A stretch of DNA of 64,000 nucleotides from Acanthamoeba sp. SK_2022b (GCA_027943245.1 JANDJZ010000063.1:62001-126000), one strand, 5' to 3'; shown: positions 35,479-48,209, counted from the stretch's first letter. The notes: generated from the letters alone by a model not told the origin. Numbers and translations: made by a program.

Positions 35479-38400
35479 TCAGGCCAGCGTAAGCTCCTGC
35501 AAGAGATCGGCCAATCTTTCCTCGAGCTGGGCGAAGCTTTGCTCGCCCACTGGGTCGCCGGCTTCCTTCTCTTGGCCGTTGCCGAGGAGGGCATTCAAGT
35601 AGGCCGAGACGAGAGGATCATTGCCGTCTCCTGAGACCTCCAGCGGCGTGTTGCCCCTGCGATTGCGCTTGCCGAGGGCTGCAACGAGGTGGCCCCGGGC
35701 CTCGTCGGCCGAAAGGCTCAGGGCGCTCGGGTAGAGGCAACGCAGAGCCACCGCGAACAGCGCCAGACACTCCAGCCTCCCAATCTCCGCCGCGTAGTGC
35801 CACACACTGCAGCCGTTCAATGCGTGCGCGTTTAAGAGAGGAGAGAAACAGCTGCAATCAAGCATGGCCAGAGGAAGGCACGCACGTGTTGCGCGAGTAG
35901 TCTTCGCAGAGAAGGAGGGCCTGCAGGGCGATCTTGGCCCGGTCGGAGCTCCTTTGCTTGCAGGCGAGTTCCACCTTCCGGAGGTCCTTGACGAGCAGCT
36001 TGGCGCAGGCCTTCACCGGCGCACAGGAGATGAAGCTCTGCATCTTGGTGAAGTTGAGCGGCGCCAGCGGGAAGCGGTACAGGGCGTCCTCCCCGCTCGC
36101 CTCGGCTCCCTGCGCGATCGTCACCGGCTGGCTGCTCGCCCGCTCCTCGAAGCCGTTGGCCAGCTTGCGCTGGTAGACGAACCGGTACCGACCCTCTGGC
36201 CTGTAGGGCACCGCGAACACGATCTCGCCATGTCCCGTGGTCTCGTCGACGCGAGAGCTGTGCTGGAGGAAGGCCCGAGGCTCATCGTCACCAGCATCCG
36301 AGGCCGGCTGCTGCACGTCAATGGCGCGCAGCACGATGCGATCGCCACTGACCGCGCGCGAGGTCCACCACGTAGGGCAACGCCACCGGACCACGACCCG
36401 CTTCTCCGCGCGCTCGCGCAGCTCGATCTTATGCGCGGCCGCCATCACGCTCCACTCCTCGCTCAGTTTGGCGCGGCGGTCCTGTCGCTGTCGCTGCATG
36501 TGCTCCTCCGGCTTGAGGCTCGGGTCGGCCGCGCGGGCGAGGCGGAGGCTGCGATCCGCCGGCTCGTTGCGGACCTCGGTCAACGTATCGCACACGACTA
36601 CGCCCGGGAACATGCGCCTCACGCGCATCTTGTCGTCCTGCGGAAGCTCGAGCCTCCTGGTGAGATAGGTGTAATCGCCGCCCAGGTAGTAGACCTCGCC
36701 CTCCTCGGTGAGGATCTGCACCCAGGCATTGTCGCAGCAGATGGCCACCGCGCGCGTGTCCGGCCTGCCGTTGAACAGCTCGAGCCGATGGGGCGGGCGC
36801 ACTACCGACATGTCGAACGTCGACGTGATCGAGTAGAGGAAGTCGTCGATGCCGCGCCCGTGCTTGGGATGCTCGCCAAAGGCGTGCACACGTCCGTCGT
36901 CCATCAGCAGCGCCACAAAGTCGGAGCCCACTTGCGCGTCGACGACGCATTGATCGACGCCGGCGAGGGACTCGAGCCGGATCGGCCTGTCGACGTAGCG
37001 CTCCTGCGTCCGCTTGCGTATGAAGACCTCGGTGACGGGGGGGCTGGTTGACGAGGTAATGGTCTGCTTTATGTCGTAGGGCTCCGGCATGGCGCCCCAC
37101 ATGTAGACGAAGCCCAGCCGATCGACCGCCGCGTAGGTGCGGCAGCAGGCGGACACCGACACGATGGGCTCGTCCGAGAAACGAGGAACGCGGTAGGGCG
37201 TCGAGGTGGGTTCCTCCTCGCCGGCCTCGTTCAGGCGGTAGCCCCACTGCCACACCTCGCCTTCCTTCGTGAGGGCCAGCGACGCGTTGGCCGCAGCGCA
37301 CACCTGCGCGACGATCTTGGTACGGAGCGATTCGAGGGCGATGGGCGTGAGCGAATCGGCAAGGTCGCTCGTGCCCAGCTCGCCGTGCCGTCCGCCTCCC
37401 TATATGAAATTACAACAATTTGGATAAGGAAGTTTCAATAAATAACAATAACAGTAACAGTAACAGTACAGTAACAAAAACAATAACAATTTAAAAAAAA
37501 CCTCGTAGGGGTTGCCGTAGAGACACTTGCGGCGTACCCAGGCGTACACAACACCGGTGGCGGAGACGGCCAGAGAGTGGACGGTGCCCTTAAGGTAGTA
37601 GTTCTCCGGGTCGTTCATGGGCGCGCTGGTCATGCTTACCTGCACGATCTTCTTGGCGGCCAGACCTGAGGACGGCCGACCATTGTCAGTGATGATGATC
37701 GAAGCGCCTGTTAGAGCAAATACATAGGCAGAAGCCGAGGGTACCGAAGATCTCCGTGGGCGCTGTCCGCTGCTCAGTGTCGCCCACGCCGAGCTGGCCA
37801 TTGTCGTTGTTACCCTGCATGCAGGCCACGAAAGAGATAAGCAGGAGAATCGTGGCCTGTTGTGGCTCTCAGTTGTGTCGGTGTTGCGGGAGAGCTGACC
37901 CAGGAGAAGACGCGGTTGTCTCTGGTGAGCAGCAGTGCCGAGGTCGGTGAGCAGGAAACCTGCTCGACGCGAATGCTCTGCATCAGATCCGACAGGTCCT
38001 GCATCACGCGCGGCTTGTAGATGTGCGGCAGCGATTTATCCGCCAGCGGCTGGCTGCTGGGCGCTCTCAGCCACTCGTAGACCACCTCTGCACGCGTGTG
38101 CCGCAAGAGTCAGAGGCCCATCGCGCACCACACGCACAGGAGACACGCGATTTCGCCCCCCCCCCCCGCACACACCTTTCTCGAGACCGTCGCGGATCAG
38201 GAGCGGCAGGGAGCAGTACAGGACGTCGATGCCCCGGTTGGTGCGGAGGCCCAACACCAAGTGGTAGACGCCCGGCTCGAACGGGGCCGTGTCGACGTCG
38301 AACTGGCCGCGGTACTCCCACCGCCGGTGGTACCACGAGAGGGTGAACATGCGCTGGTCGTTCCCCGCCTCCATTCGCGCCTTTTCCTCCTCTTGCTTGA

Positions 38401-41074
38401 GCTCCTCCTCGCTGGGGCCAACGAGCAGACGCGACTGGCTCAGCAGTTCTGTGAACTCGCAATTCGGGGTGACCTGCGCGGCGCGCGTGCGTCGTCAAAG
38501 ACCACCGAACATTGCAGTCCACCACCTCCACTCCTCAGAAGAGGAATACCTCGGATAGGCGTCGGGAGTAGGACAGCCCTTCCCGATGGAGGTTCTTGTA
38601 GACAAGAATGCGGAGATGCTCGCGATCGGCCAGTTTGCACTTTACGCGCCACGTCACCGGAAAGATGGCCCCGCGTGCGGCGTCCGAGGGCATCTGGAGG
38701 AAATACTCCTCTGGTTTGGGGGGAGAAAGGGACAGATCGCGTTCGTGAGGTTTTCCATCCAAAAGGGCCGATTGCGAGTGCGGCGTGATGAAAAGGCGGA
38801 GTGGTAACTGTTGGGGCGCAGGTAGCGCGGAGGTAGGATTTCGCCCGCGGGTCCATCCAAATCGCTGAAGAACGAAGTCACCAGGGCGTCGCTCAGTTCG
38901 TACGTGGAGCCCTCCTTCCCGAATCGCTCGACTGCGCGCAATGCGAGTGGCGGTGGGGTTAGGCCGTGCATCGAAGGCGAGGAGCAAGCCGGGAGGAAAG
39001 CTACCCTGCAGGAGCCACTCGCGAACTTCGTCTTGCTCGGGACCGGCGTCGTTGATGTAGGCCTCCGTTTGTTGGATGTAGCCGTACTGCAGGAGGATCG
39101 TGAGCGGCAGTGGGAGGATGGCCCCGAACTGCTCCCTGCGCAGCTCCTCGTTGCCGGCAAAGGGGACGTCCTTCCACACGTCGGCGAAGCGAGCCGAGTA
39201 GAGCAGCAGCTGGCGCCTGCGCTCCTTGCTGGGCATGCTCTTGTCGCTGGCGCCGCTCAGGTGGATGAGGTTCACCAGCTTGTTGAGCACGATGAGCGCG
39301 ATCGGACTGGGCAGCGGCTTGGTGGTTCCGAGATCGTTGCGCATGGTGGCCTTCTGCGTGAGGGCATGGGAGTTGAACGGGCTGAGGCTCAGGTATCTCT
39401 CCTTCTTGTCGATGCCCATCAACCTGCGCCCACAAGTGCCACTCGTAAACGAACAAGCCTACAGCGCGACAAGCAAGGGATCGAACGCGCACCTGTCCAA
39501 TCCGTTCAGCGCGGCAATGTAGTACATCTTGGCCATCTCGAAGTCGCCCAGTTGGTTGTACACATCGCCGGCGGTGAGCGACAGCAGGATCATAGCCTCA
39601 AGCGAACACGATGAACCCTCATCCTCCTGTGGGTGGTGGTGGTGGTGGTGGTGGTGGTGGTGGTGGTGGTGAGCAAGTTGACAAAAAGCGAGGTCGATAG
39701 GAGGTGCGTTACCTGTCCGAGCTTGCCCTGGGTGAGGAGGGTGAAGGCCTGCGAGCAGCAGGCCTTGGCCTTGTCGAGACTGCCACTGCGGACGTGGGCA
39801 TCGGCCAGCTTGACCAGCCGCAGGATTCTATGGAGGCTCGTCTCGCCATAGACGCTGGCCGCGAGCTGTTCGCACTTTTCGTGCACCGACGAAGCCGCGT
39901 TGCGGTCGATATGAGCTGTCGGCGCTCCGTTCGTCTCAACAGTGGCAAGTGCGGCGCGCTCGATCGTTTGGTCGACGGTGTTGGTGAGGAAGGGCTCGAA
40001 GAGCTGCTTAGTCCGGGACAGCAGAACGCAGCCGAAGTCGCCTTCGCCCAGAGTGGTCAGCAGCTCGCGGAAGGGGTTCTGGGTGGTGAAGAAGTCCCGG
40101 TTCCCCTGGATTGCGTTGAGCGCCGCCGCGGAGAAGGTGAAGCCCAGATGCTGCTGCAGGTCGAGCAGCAGCGACAGCTTGCGGATGTGCTCGCGCAGGT
40201 CGTACTCGAGCTTCATCTCCTCATCCGTCAGGCAGTGCCCGTATTTCTCTGGTCCAAGTGGCAACATTAATAACACATATGAGCTTCGTTGATTGGACTG
40301 GTATACAGTGCAGAGGCGGAGGAGGCCGTTACGGTATTTGGCTTGAATCAGCAGCTTGATCACATGAGTCCAGTAGCTATTGGGCGCTTTGCTCTGTCCA
40401 AACACAAGGTCCAAATACCTGTAGAGCATGCGTAAGACTGTCAGCTCAACCGGCGCGCGCTCAGGCACGCACGTATGAGTCAAAGCAAGCCGAGAGCGTT
40501 ACTGGATGATGGTGGCCCGGTGCTGCGCCGGAGGCGTGTTGCGTAGGGCGGCGCGTATGAAATTTTTCAGGCAGCGCGTGATGGCGGACACGAGCAACAG
40601 CGAAGCCTGGCCCTTCTTCACATACGGCAGCAGCGACTTGAGCATGCCCAGATAGCGCATGTTGATACCTTTGTGGCAAAGCAGTGACAGATTAGGAGAG
40701 AGCGACTTCGATTCTGCGAAGGGTGACCATCATCGGGAGTTACGCACCAGCCTCGTGCATCCTATCGCGCAGTTGCTGGGCGTTCAGAGGAATGATCACG
40801 CCGCTGGCCAGGTCCTTTGCGAATCTGCATAAGCCAACGTGAGCGTGAGGTGGCCTTGATGCTTACGCTTGAATGCGAGCAAGCTGAGCGAAAGCGTACT
40901 GGGGAATAACGACGGACTGCAGGTGCAGGGTGGCCTTGTGCACCTCCTCGTTGTGCTGAGCTGCGTTGTGGCGCCCAAAGAGCGTCCATACGTCGCTCGA
41001 CAGCGGGTAGCCCAAACTCTTGACAAACTCTGACCGCAAGGTGATCGCTCAAATGTGAGTCACACCAAACGGCG

Positions 41075-41135
<61 letters not shown>

Positions 41136-41738
41136 GGCTGAGTCCCGGGGCGATGGTGGAGATGTGCAGAGAGGCCCAGTACCGGGTCTCAGCAGACTGT
41201 GGAAGGACTTGCCCTTGAATCCGCCGAAGTTGAGCAGGGCGTGGCCGCGTACGATGCACTGCGCGAGAGTCGACGCGCGGTGGTTGATCGGACCGCGGCC
41301 GCTGTAGACGAGCGTCGCCTCGGAGAAGGTGATGCTCTTGGGCTTCTGCTTGGCCTATCAGTGCGCATGCCCCCAGCGAGCCACGTGAGCCACTCACCGT
41401 TTCCCCTCTGAGATCAGCCCCTCCTCCCTGGCCCGAGCCTGTACCTTCTCCTCGGGCGTGAGGTCGGCGTAGTCAGCGGAGAGGATCTCCAGGATCTCCT
41501 TTTCCCAGTTCTGTACTGTGAGGTCGACCTCGACCACGCGCGGCCTCTCCCTCTCAGACCACGCGTCCTTCCGACCCTCTGGGGGCAGCAGCAACGCCTT
41601 GAACGTCACCCACGACGGCTCGGCCGGGAACACCCGCGCCGTGTCTGCGGAAAGCCAAACGAAACGCGCGCCATGAGTCGACTGTGCGAAGCCTTCGCTT
41701 GCCCTGCAGTTAACAACAAACAACAACAACAACAACAA

Positions 41739-41831
<93 letters not shown>

Positions 41832-44800
41832 CAACAGAGGTTGTACCGACGACGTAGTAGCGCCCGTCGGTGGCGCGATGGCCTTCGATGTCTGTTGGCG
41901 CGTAGAGTAACACTGACGCCGAGGGCACAGGGCCGGCGATGTGTCCCTTGATATTGATCTGTTCCGCCGCGCCCTTCATCAGCTTCGACAGTACGACGTC
42001 CTTGTCGTGCACGCTGCGACCGCCATCTTAACCATCAACACCACCAACAGCGACGTGAGCAACAGAAGCACATGGAGAAGAGGCAAGAAGATGAGGGCTT
42101 ACCTGCGCTGCCGTAGCAGAGGGTCTTCTTGCCGATAGGCAGGCGACAGCAGGCGATCATCCTCCAGCCGCAGTAGTCGATGATGGCCATGATAGGCACG
42201 CACAGTCGTGGTAGCGAGGAGTCGTTCGACTTTGCCAAGAAGTAGGCCCGAAGGCCCTTGAGCTCGTGGCTAGCGGCCTAAGCCACACACCACCCACACA
42301 CGACACACGCGTCAGCCATACCCGAATGTGTATCGCGAGTGCGTGCAAGTGCTAGTAACCTTCAATGCGTAGGCGTTGCCTCCGTAAATGCCATGGAGGT
42401 CGATCGCGAACTTGAAGAAGATGCCCTCCACCATGTACTTCTCACCACCTGAGTGATGCCGACTAAAAGTGAGAAGGTGGTGCGGGAGGGGGCGATCAGT
42501 GCTGGAGGCGAACCTGCGATGCCGCCCATATCGGTCTTGGGCTTGTGCGTCTTCTTGTCGTGAGGAAGGGACATCTCCGAGATGATGGTCTGAGCGATGG
42601 CTTCAGCCTTGCGATTGAACTCCTGCACCAGCCCGCGCAGCTGCGCCAAGAGGGGCAGCTTGGCCTCGTGGTCGACCGGCGCCCCATCTGGCTCTGGGCC
42701 ACGCCACAGCCGCATGTTAGAAAGCTAAAGCTTACCTCGCTTTTCTCGATTTTCTCATTGATTGTTTTTCTTATTGATTTTTCCACCATCGGAGCGTGGA
42801 AGTACCGTTGGCGAGGTAGAGGTCGAACAGGTGCTGCAGCTCCTTGTTCCAGTCTCTCGACTCACCCTCGTCGTCTTCATCGCTCTTGTCCGCCTTTTCT
42901 TCATCGGCGTCCGAATCGGAGTCAGAGCACGAGTCGCTCACGCTCGAATCGTCATCGTTCGAGACGCTTGAATCGCTGTCGTCGTCCTGCGCCATGTGCA
43001 CACATACAACAAGAATGAGACCACGGCCCTTTTCGTGATAGGGCAGAAACTCACGGACCGACTCTTCCCGTTCGGCAGCCGCTTCAGCGTAGATCGAGCC
43101 TGGGTCGTCTGACGGCTGGCCATACCCCCCACCCACACGCATCTCCGCAGCGTCGCCACTGGCGTCGGTCTCGCAGTAGATGCTGCCCCCGTCCGGCGGG
43201 GCCTCTTCGCCTTGTTCCCCCATGTAGCTGCAATAGTACTTGCGCTCCCGCTTTGCCGCCTTCGTGTCCGACGGCTCCTCCTCCAGCCCGTGGCTGCTGC
43301 CGCTCTCCTCGGAGCCTTCGGCATCGGTGTAATAGGCTCCCATCGGGCTCGAATACGCTACACACCCACCCTCCCGCTATATAAATATGGCCCAACCGAC
43401 GGTCAGCTCTCAACGATGAGGTGCGCGCACGCGGGAGCAAGCACAGTCGCGCACCTTGGACTTGGCCCCCGGCGTCACCGGCTCTTCTGTCGACGGAAAT
43501 CCAAACTCGTTCGCCAAATCGAGGGTCAGCGACTTGATCCACACGTCGCCTGCTAGCCCTACGCCCGAAAGGTCCACACATCCCGGATTCCGAGGGTCGT
43601 TTTGGTATCTTACGAGGAGGAAACACGCACATGCACACGCACACGCACACGCGCACATACACGCACGTAGCCGGAGCTTTTGATGTTAGCATGGACAAGG
43701 GACAACAAAGAAAGAGAAAGAGAAGAGCGCCCACCTTGTCTTCCAGCACGACGCGCAGAGGTGCATCACTTCGGTTGTGGGGTTTGGCGTGGGGGTGTGC
43801 GGAAGCGAGGAGTAGAGGGCGCCTTCGATGCGAGAGGCGCCGCAGTCGTGGCACGGATAGAGATGATACTTGTACGGATTGTTGGCCCGAATCAGTTCTG
43901 AACGTGTTCCCGCCACCCACCAATGAGCTCACTGATAGTACAGCCAGAGGCCACGTGAATGTGCAAGTGCGTGGACTGGTGGTCGAACCGACGGGCGCGG
44001 CGCGCAGGAGCTCATCGATGTCGAGCCTGCAACCCACGAGCGGGAAGGGAATGGTGACGAAGAGGTGTTCGCTGTGATGCATCTCCTTCTGCTCGGTGCT
44101 GCAGCCCTCGCACAGGTTGAAATTGGGGCACCGCGTGCAGCGATTGAGCGGGCCCACGACCGCCGCCGCATCGATCCCCTTCTTTGGGCACACCGCGCAG
44201 CGGCTACCCTTGTGGTAGGCCACCGCGAGGAATCGGTAGTCTTGGTCTTGGGGTAGGAATCTGTGTGCAGCCACACAACACAATCAAACGCTTCAGAGCC
44301 CAGCGCCGCTTACGGGACACGACACACCAGAGGATAGGCCCAGCTCGTACTTCATCTTGTCCTGCTGGAAGGTCACGCGGCAGCTTTGGCCTTTGCTGAG
44401 GGACAGGCAGGCGTAGAGTGCGTCGTTGGGGTTGTCGGCCGCCAGGCGCACGTCGTCGTAGGCCACGCCCAGCGATGTACCATTGTGGTAGAACGTGATG
44501 GTGCCGGTCTCCAGGTCCACCGCGACGCCGATCACGTCACCCGCGTTCCAGCGCACGCCGTAGCCCGGCGTTTCCTTGCCGCTAAGGCTCTGCACGCGAT
44601 AGCCGTCGTACGCCCACGACACCTTCTCGTAGTCGCCTACGCCCATCCCGCGCTGTTCGCATAACTGTTAGTTGAAGCTGAAAAGAAGAGGAGAAGGCGG
44701 TCCGTTTTTCCCTACCTCCGGGCGGGCTGTGAAAGAGGTAGAGGCCCAGCCAATTTGGAAGAGGCCCGACGTGAGCAGCTCGACCTCGTAGTACCAACGG

Positions 44801-45026
44801 CCGGCCTTGACCTGGGCTTCGCTGCGGCACGAGCCGAACCACCGTACGTCTCCCTTCACCACCTGGCACGAGAGCGACACACCCACCCCCTGACGTGAGT
44901 CCCACTCGCAAGCAGTGAGAGGCCAGCAAACAATACCGAGCCGTCGTCGCTAAAGTCGAGGCAGCGAGCCAGAGGCAGCAGCCGGCAGCCCCGCCACCCC
45001 TCGAGACAAGCAGGGTCGGCATTCAT
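35479..45026 (-). CDS. giant SPRY, zinc finger, CLU, TPR, RCC1, ankyrin protein
   Basis: Starts MNADPACLEGWRGC at 45026. Domains in order: SPRY (44890-44330; GRWYYEVELL, GVAVDLETGTITFYHNG); a ZZ-type zinc finger (44260-44000; CAVCPKKG, CTRCPNFNLCEGC) and a second Cys set (CHDCG, CASCWK, about 43870-43740); an acidic region (43000-42850); a CLU central domain (42440-41550; FFKFAIDLHGIYGGNAYALK, ASHELKGLRAYF, CVPIMAIIDYCGWRMIA, APTDIEGHRATDGRYYVV, DTARVFPAEP) with GINMRYLG near 40655; a TPR-like helix region (40480-39500; AGDVYNQLGDFEMAKMYYIA); an Ig-like sheet region (38830-38200); RCC1 blades (38100-36500); and a short ankyrin-like end (35860-35480). CLU proteins bind mRNA and control mitochondrial distribution. 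I see no promoter-like gap, so I read it as one gene of roughly 2,400 residues, but a split cannot be excluded. Exon limits approximate. Confidence 0.65.
39632..39670. repeat. (GGT)n microsatellite in an intron
   Basis: Thirteen GGT units on the plus strand; ACC on the transcribed strand of the giant gene, in the intron between two TPR-region exons. Confidence 0.9.
41075..41134. repeat. (GT)n microsatellite in an intron
   Basis: A pure 60-bp GT tract on the plus strand; it reads AC on the transcribed strand, opposite in sense to the GT tract of GNL3. It sits in an intron of the giant gene. Confidence 0.95.
41719..41836. repeat. (CAA)n-(CAG)n-(CAA)n triplet repeat in an intron
   Basis: About 27 uninterrupted CAG units (41742-41822) flanked by CAA units on both sides. 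On the transcribed strand of the giant gene this is CTG/TTG, inside the intron separating the exon ending DGRYYVV from the exon starting TARVFPAEP, that is in the middle of the CLU domain. The frame stays open through it as poly-Leu. Confidence 0.95.
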
Positions 45027-45185
45027 TGCAGTTCTTGTCTGGTCAAGTTGCGCAACTTCACTCTTTCACAGCGGTTGATAGCCGCTAATTGCAGAATTAT
45101 CCGAATTAATTGTTGCGGAATTTGGGAAACGCACCAATAATTTAACAAAAAATCGTCGTAGAACAGAGACGACGGAAAAGGATTG
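45027..45185. promoter_or_regulatory. short bidirectional promoter
   Basis: Only 159 bp separate the start codons of the giant SPRY-CLU-RCC1 gene (-) and the FHA-PBZ-BRCT ligase gene (+). The middle is AT-rich (aattattccgaattaatt near 45095-45112). Both promoters and leaders must fit here. No classic TATA box is evident. Confidence 0.6.
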
Positions 45186-45771
45186 ATGGAGAGAACTCGC
45201 GTCGGTGGAGGTAGCGGCGGAGAGGCAACTCGCCTTGTTAGGGCAGGTCGCCCCGACACCCCAATACCCGCCGGAGAGGTGCCTTGTCCCCCCCCCCAAA
45301 CTCTGGTGCACGCAACTAATGCCTAGGAGTGTCAGGTGGTGGAGCTGGGGCGTACGTGGCTCGGACAGCAGTACACTCGATGCTCGCGGGTACATGTCGA
45401 GCTCCGCTACGACGCCGCCTCGCGCAGGCTGCACCTCACCGCTGTACGTGCTCCTGCCGCTTTCGTTCGCGGGCCCAACCCACTCACGTGCACCACCTGC
45501 AGCGAGGTTCGAATCCGATTGTGGTCGAGCATGCGGACAGGGGGAAGACCAAAAACAAGGCCCAGGGCAAGAAGGTGCTGCTGACCAAGGGCGAGGACGC
45601 CACGCTGCAGCACGCCGACGCGCTCTACCTGGTGCCGCAGGACGAGACGACGCGCTTCGTCGTGCACATGCCCCAACCGAAGGACACTGGGGCCTCAGTT
45701 GGCGGTACGGTCATCGCGAGTCAGGAGAGCAGTCAGGTTCGCATCACATCGACGTTGTGTGCCCTGGAGTG

Positions 45772-45829
<58 letters not shown>

Positions 45830-48209
45830 CAGCTGATCATTGACTATACGGCAGGCGTCGTGGCCTGACATCGCTGAGATGCTGCCGCCTAAGGCGACCA
45901 CCACGAGTTCGTCTAGCAAGAAGCGCAAGGAGCCGGCCGCGGACGATGACGATGTAGAGCATGGCATGGCCAAGACGAAGTCGACGGCGGCCAAGGCCGG
46001 AAAGGCAGCGAGCAAGAACAAAGACGATGAGGCTGAGCGTCCTAGAAAAAAGCCGCGCTGCAAGTACGGCAGCGAGTGCTATCGCAAGTCAAAGGAGCAC
46101 AAGGAGCAGTTCTCCCACTCCCCGGCCGGTTCGCCGCTTCGCAAGGTGCACTACTAGACCAACTCACCCACGTTATTTCTTATCACTATTATCATACAAT
46201 TACTTTATTCCTGAATAATTTAATTAATTGTGTGATATTCAGGACTGTGACATAGAACGAGAGGCAGATGATGATGATGATGAAGAAGAGGAGGTGGAAG
46301 AGGAGATCTTAGAGAAGAGCAAGAGCAAGAAACAACCCGCTAAGCCAGCCGGCAAGACAGACAAGGTCAAGAGCGGCGAAGGCGTCAGCGGAGGATCCTT
46401 GGCCGGCAAGACGGTGGTGCTGACGGGCGCGCTGGGCACCAGGCGCGCCGACATGGTGCGACTCCTCAAGCAGGCCGGTGCCAAGATCGGCTCCGGGGTC
46501 AGCAAAAACACCGACATACTAGTGGCCGGCGACAAGGTGTGACCTCCTCCCTCACACATAGACCGGTCGTGTACGTCCAGGCTGACAGACACATCTCTTC
46601 CCAACAACCAACAACGTACCAATAGCCAGGCAGCAAGCTCACCAAGGCCGAAGCGTTGGGCGTGGCCGTGTGGCAAGAGGAAAAGGTGCCTGCGCCCCAG
46701 CTTCGGAAATCCCGCCATACGTGCATGTGGCCTCTAAAGGCGTGTGTCCGTTGGCGCTCTCTGTTATGAAGCTGCTGAGGGAGCTAAAGAACGCGGGTAT
46801 CGACGAGGACGCGGTGGGCGAAGCTGCCGAGCGGGAAGACGCCGTTCCCGACGTGCAGCTGCTGCTGGCCAACAAATGGACGCCCAGCACCGACCCCACC
46901 GGTTGGTGGATGAGCGAGAAGCTGGACGGCGTCCGGGCGTACTGGAACGGCAGGTACCGGCACTCGCCACTGTCTGACCTCCGTGCGAGCTTCCACGGTT
47001 CGGCTTACGCACGTGAGTTGGTGGTGGTGGGCAACGCCAGTCACTTTGTCTCGCGGCTGGGCAACAAGTTCGAAGCCCCAGATTGGTTCGTCGAGGGCCT
47101 ACCCTCCAGCTCGATGCCCCTCGATGGCGAGCTGTGGAAGGGTACCGCTGCGCTCACCCCCCCCCCTCTCTTTTCCCAAAGCTTCGGTTGCCGTCGTCAG
47201 ACAGAGCCTGCCTGCTCACTTCGTGCACACACACCGCGTGTAAATGGGCAAGGTCGGGGCATGTTCCAGAGCGCCGTGGGCATCGTCAAGTCCAAGGGCA
47301 AGTCTGACAAATGGAAGGAGCTCACCTTCCAAGGCACGTCTACCCGCTTGCTGAAACACGGACCCTGCGTGGTCTCTCTCACCCATTCAATGCTCCCTTG
47401 GACGCTCCGCAGTATTCGACGCTCCCGGTATGTTGACCGAGCCCTTCGAGGCGCGAATGGCGGCCATCAAGCGATGGTTCGAGAAGAAGGGGCAGGAGGG
47501 CGCTCCCTATGCACGCCTGGTGGAGCACAAGAAATGCAAGGGCGAGGACCACCTTGTCGCCGAGCTGGCCAAGATCGAGAAACGAGGCGGCGAGGGCGTC
47601 ATGCTGCGCCAGCCCGGTTCACGCTACGTTGGAGCACGGTAGCGCTCCTCTCGCGTGCCTTTCTCTTCCCCCACGCTCTTGCTCACCCGCACCACACGCA
47701 CAGATCGAGCACACTGCTCAAGGTGAAGACTTTCCACGACGCGGAGGCGCGCGTGATCGGCCACACCAAACTGGCCCCTGCCCCAGGCGCTGTCAATAAG
47801 ATGAAGGTGGGCACCCTTCGCTGCGAGATGGCCAACGGAACCCAGTTCAGCGTCGGCACCGGGTACCTCCTCCTTTTGTTCTACCTCCCCCAACGCCGCC
47901 GTTCCCTCATGCCGCCCCTCCCCCCCCCATTCACAGATTTTCTGATTACCAACGCGAGAACCCGCCACCAATCGGGGCCATCATCACGTACCGTTTCCAG
48001 GAGCTCAGCAAGGACGGCGTCCCTCGCTTCCCGTCCTACGTCGGTACGGCGAAGCTGGGCTTGGCGGCTTGCACATCTCTCTCACACTCACGCCAACTCG
48101 GTCGCTCCCTCTGCGGCGGTGGTGGTGGTGAACAGGGGAGCGGGCGGACATGACCGAACCCAAGGACCCCGACCCATCCCTCATGGCCGGCGCGAAGAAG
48201 GACGCCTAA
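45186..48209 (+). CDS. FHA-PBZ-BRCT ATP-dependent DNA ligase
   Basis: Starts MERTRVGGGSGGEATRLV at 45186. An FHA domain spans 45220-45710 (VVELGRTWLG, CSRVHVEL, GSNPIVVE, LQHADALYLVP), which binds phosphothreonine. A PBZ zinc finger at about 46053-46135 (RCKYGSECYRKSKEHKEQFS) fits C-x5-C-x6-H-x5-H exactly and should bind poly(ADP-ribose). A BRCT follows (46390-46660; LAGKTVVLTGALGTRRADM, NTDILVAGDK). The ligase has motif I SEKLDGVRAYW (Lys codon 46919-46921), III PLDGELWKG, IV GGEGVMLRQ, V LKVKTFHDAEARVIG and an OB fold ending FPSYVGERAD. It should seal nicks at PAR-marked breaks in the nucleus. Splicing of the linkers is approximate; all catalytic motifs are present. The catalytic part is of the short bacterial/organellar type, not LIG1/3/4. 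Confidence 0.85.
45773..45829. repeat. (GTT)n microsatellite in an intron
   Basis: Nineteen GTT units on the sense strand of the ligase gene, in the intron between the FHA and PBZ parts, a short way before the acceptor. Confidence 0.95.

Noticed and set aside
35864..37051. Long plus-strand open frame of 395 codons
   Set aside because: It is the exact antisense of the RCC1 exon of the giant gene. The minus strand shows RCC1 blades and the plus frame shows only Arg/Ala/Leu-rich text typical of GC-rich mirror frames.
45500..45512. GGTTCGAATCC, a tRNA T-loop-like (B box) sequence
   Set aside because: It lies in an FHA exon of the ligase gene. No A box or acceptor stem can be paired around it.
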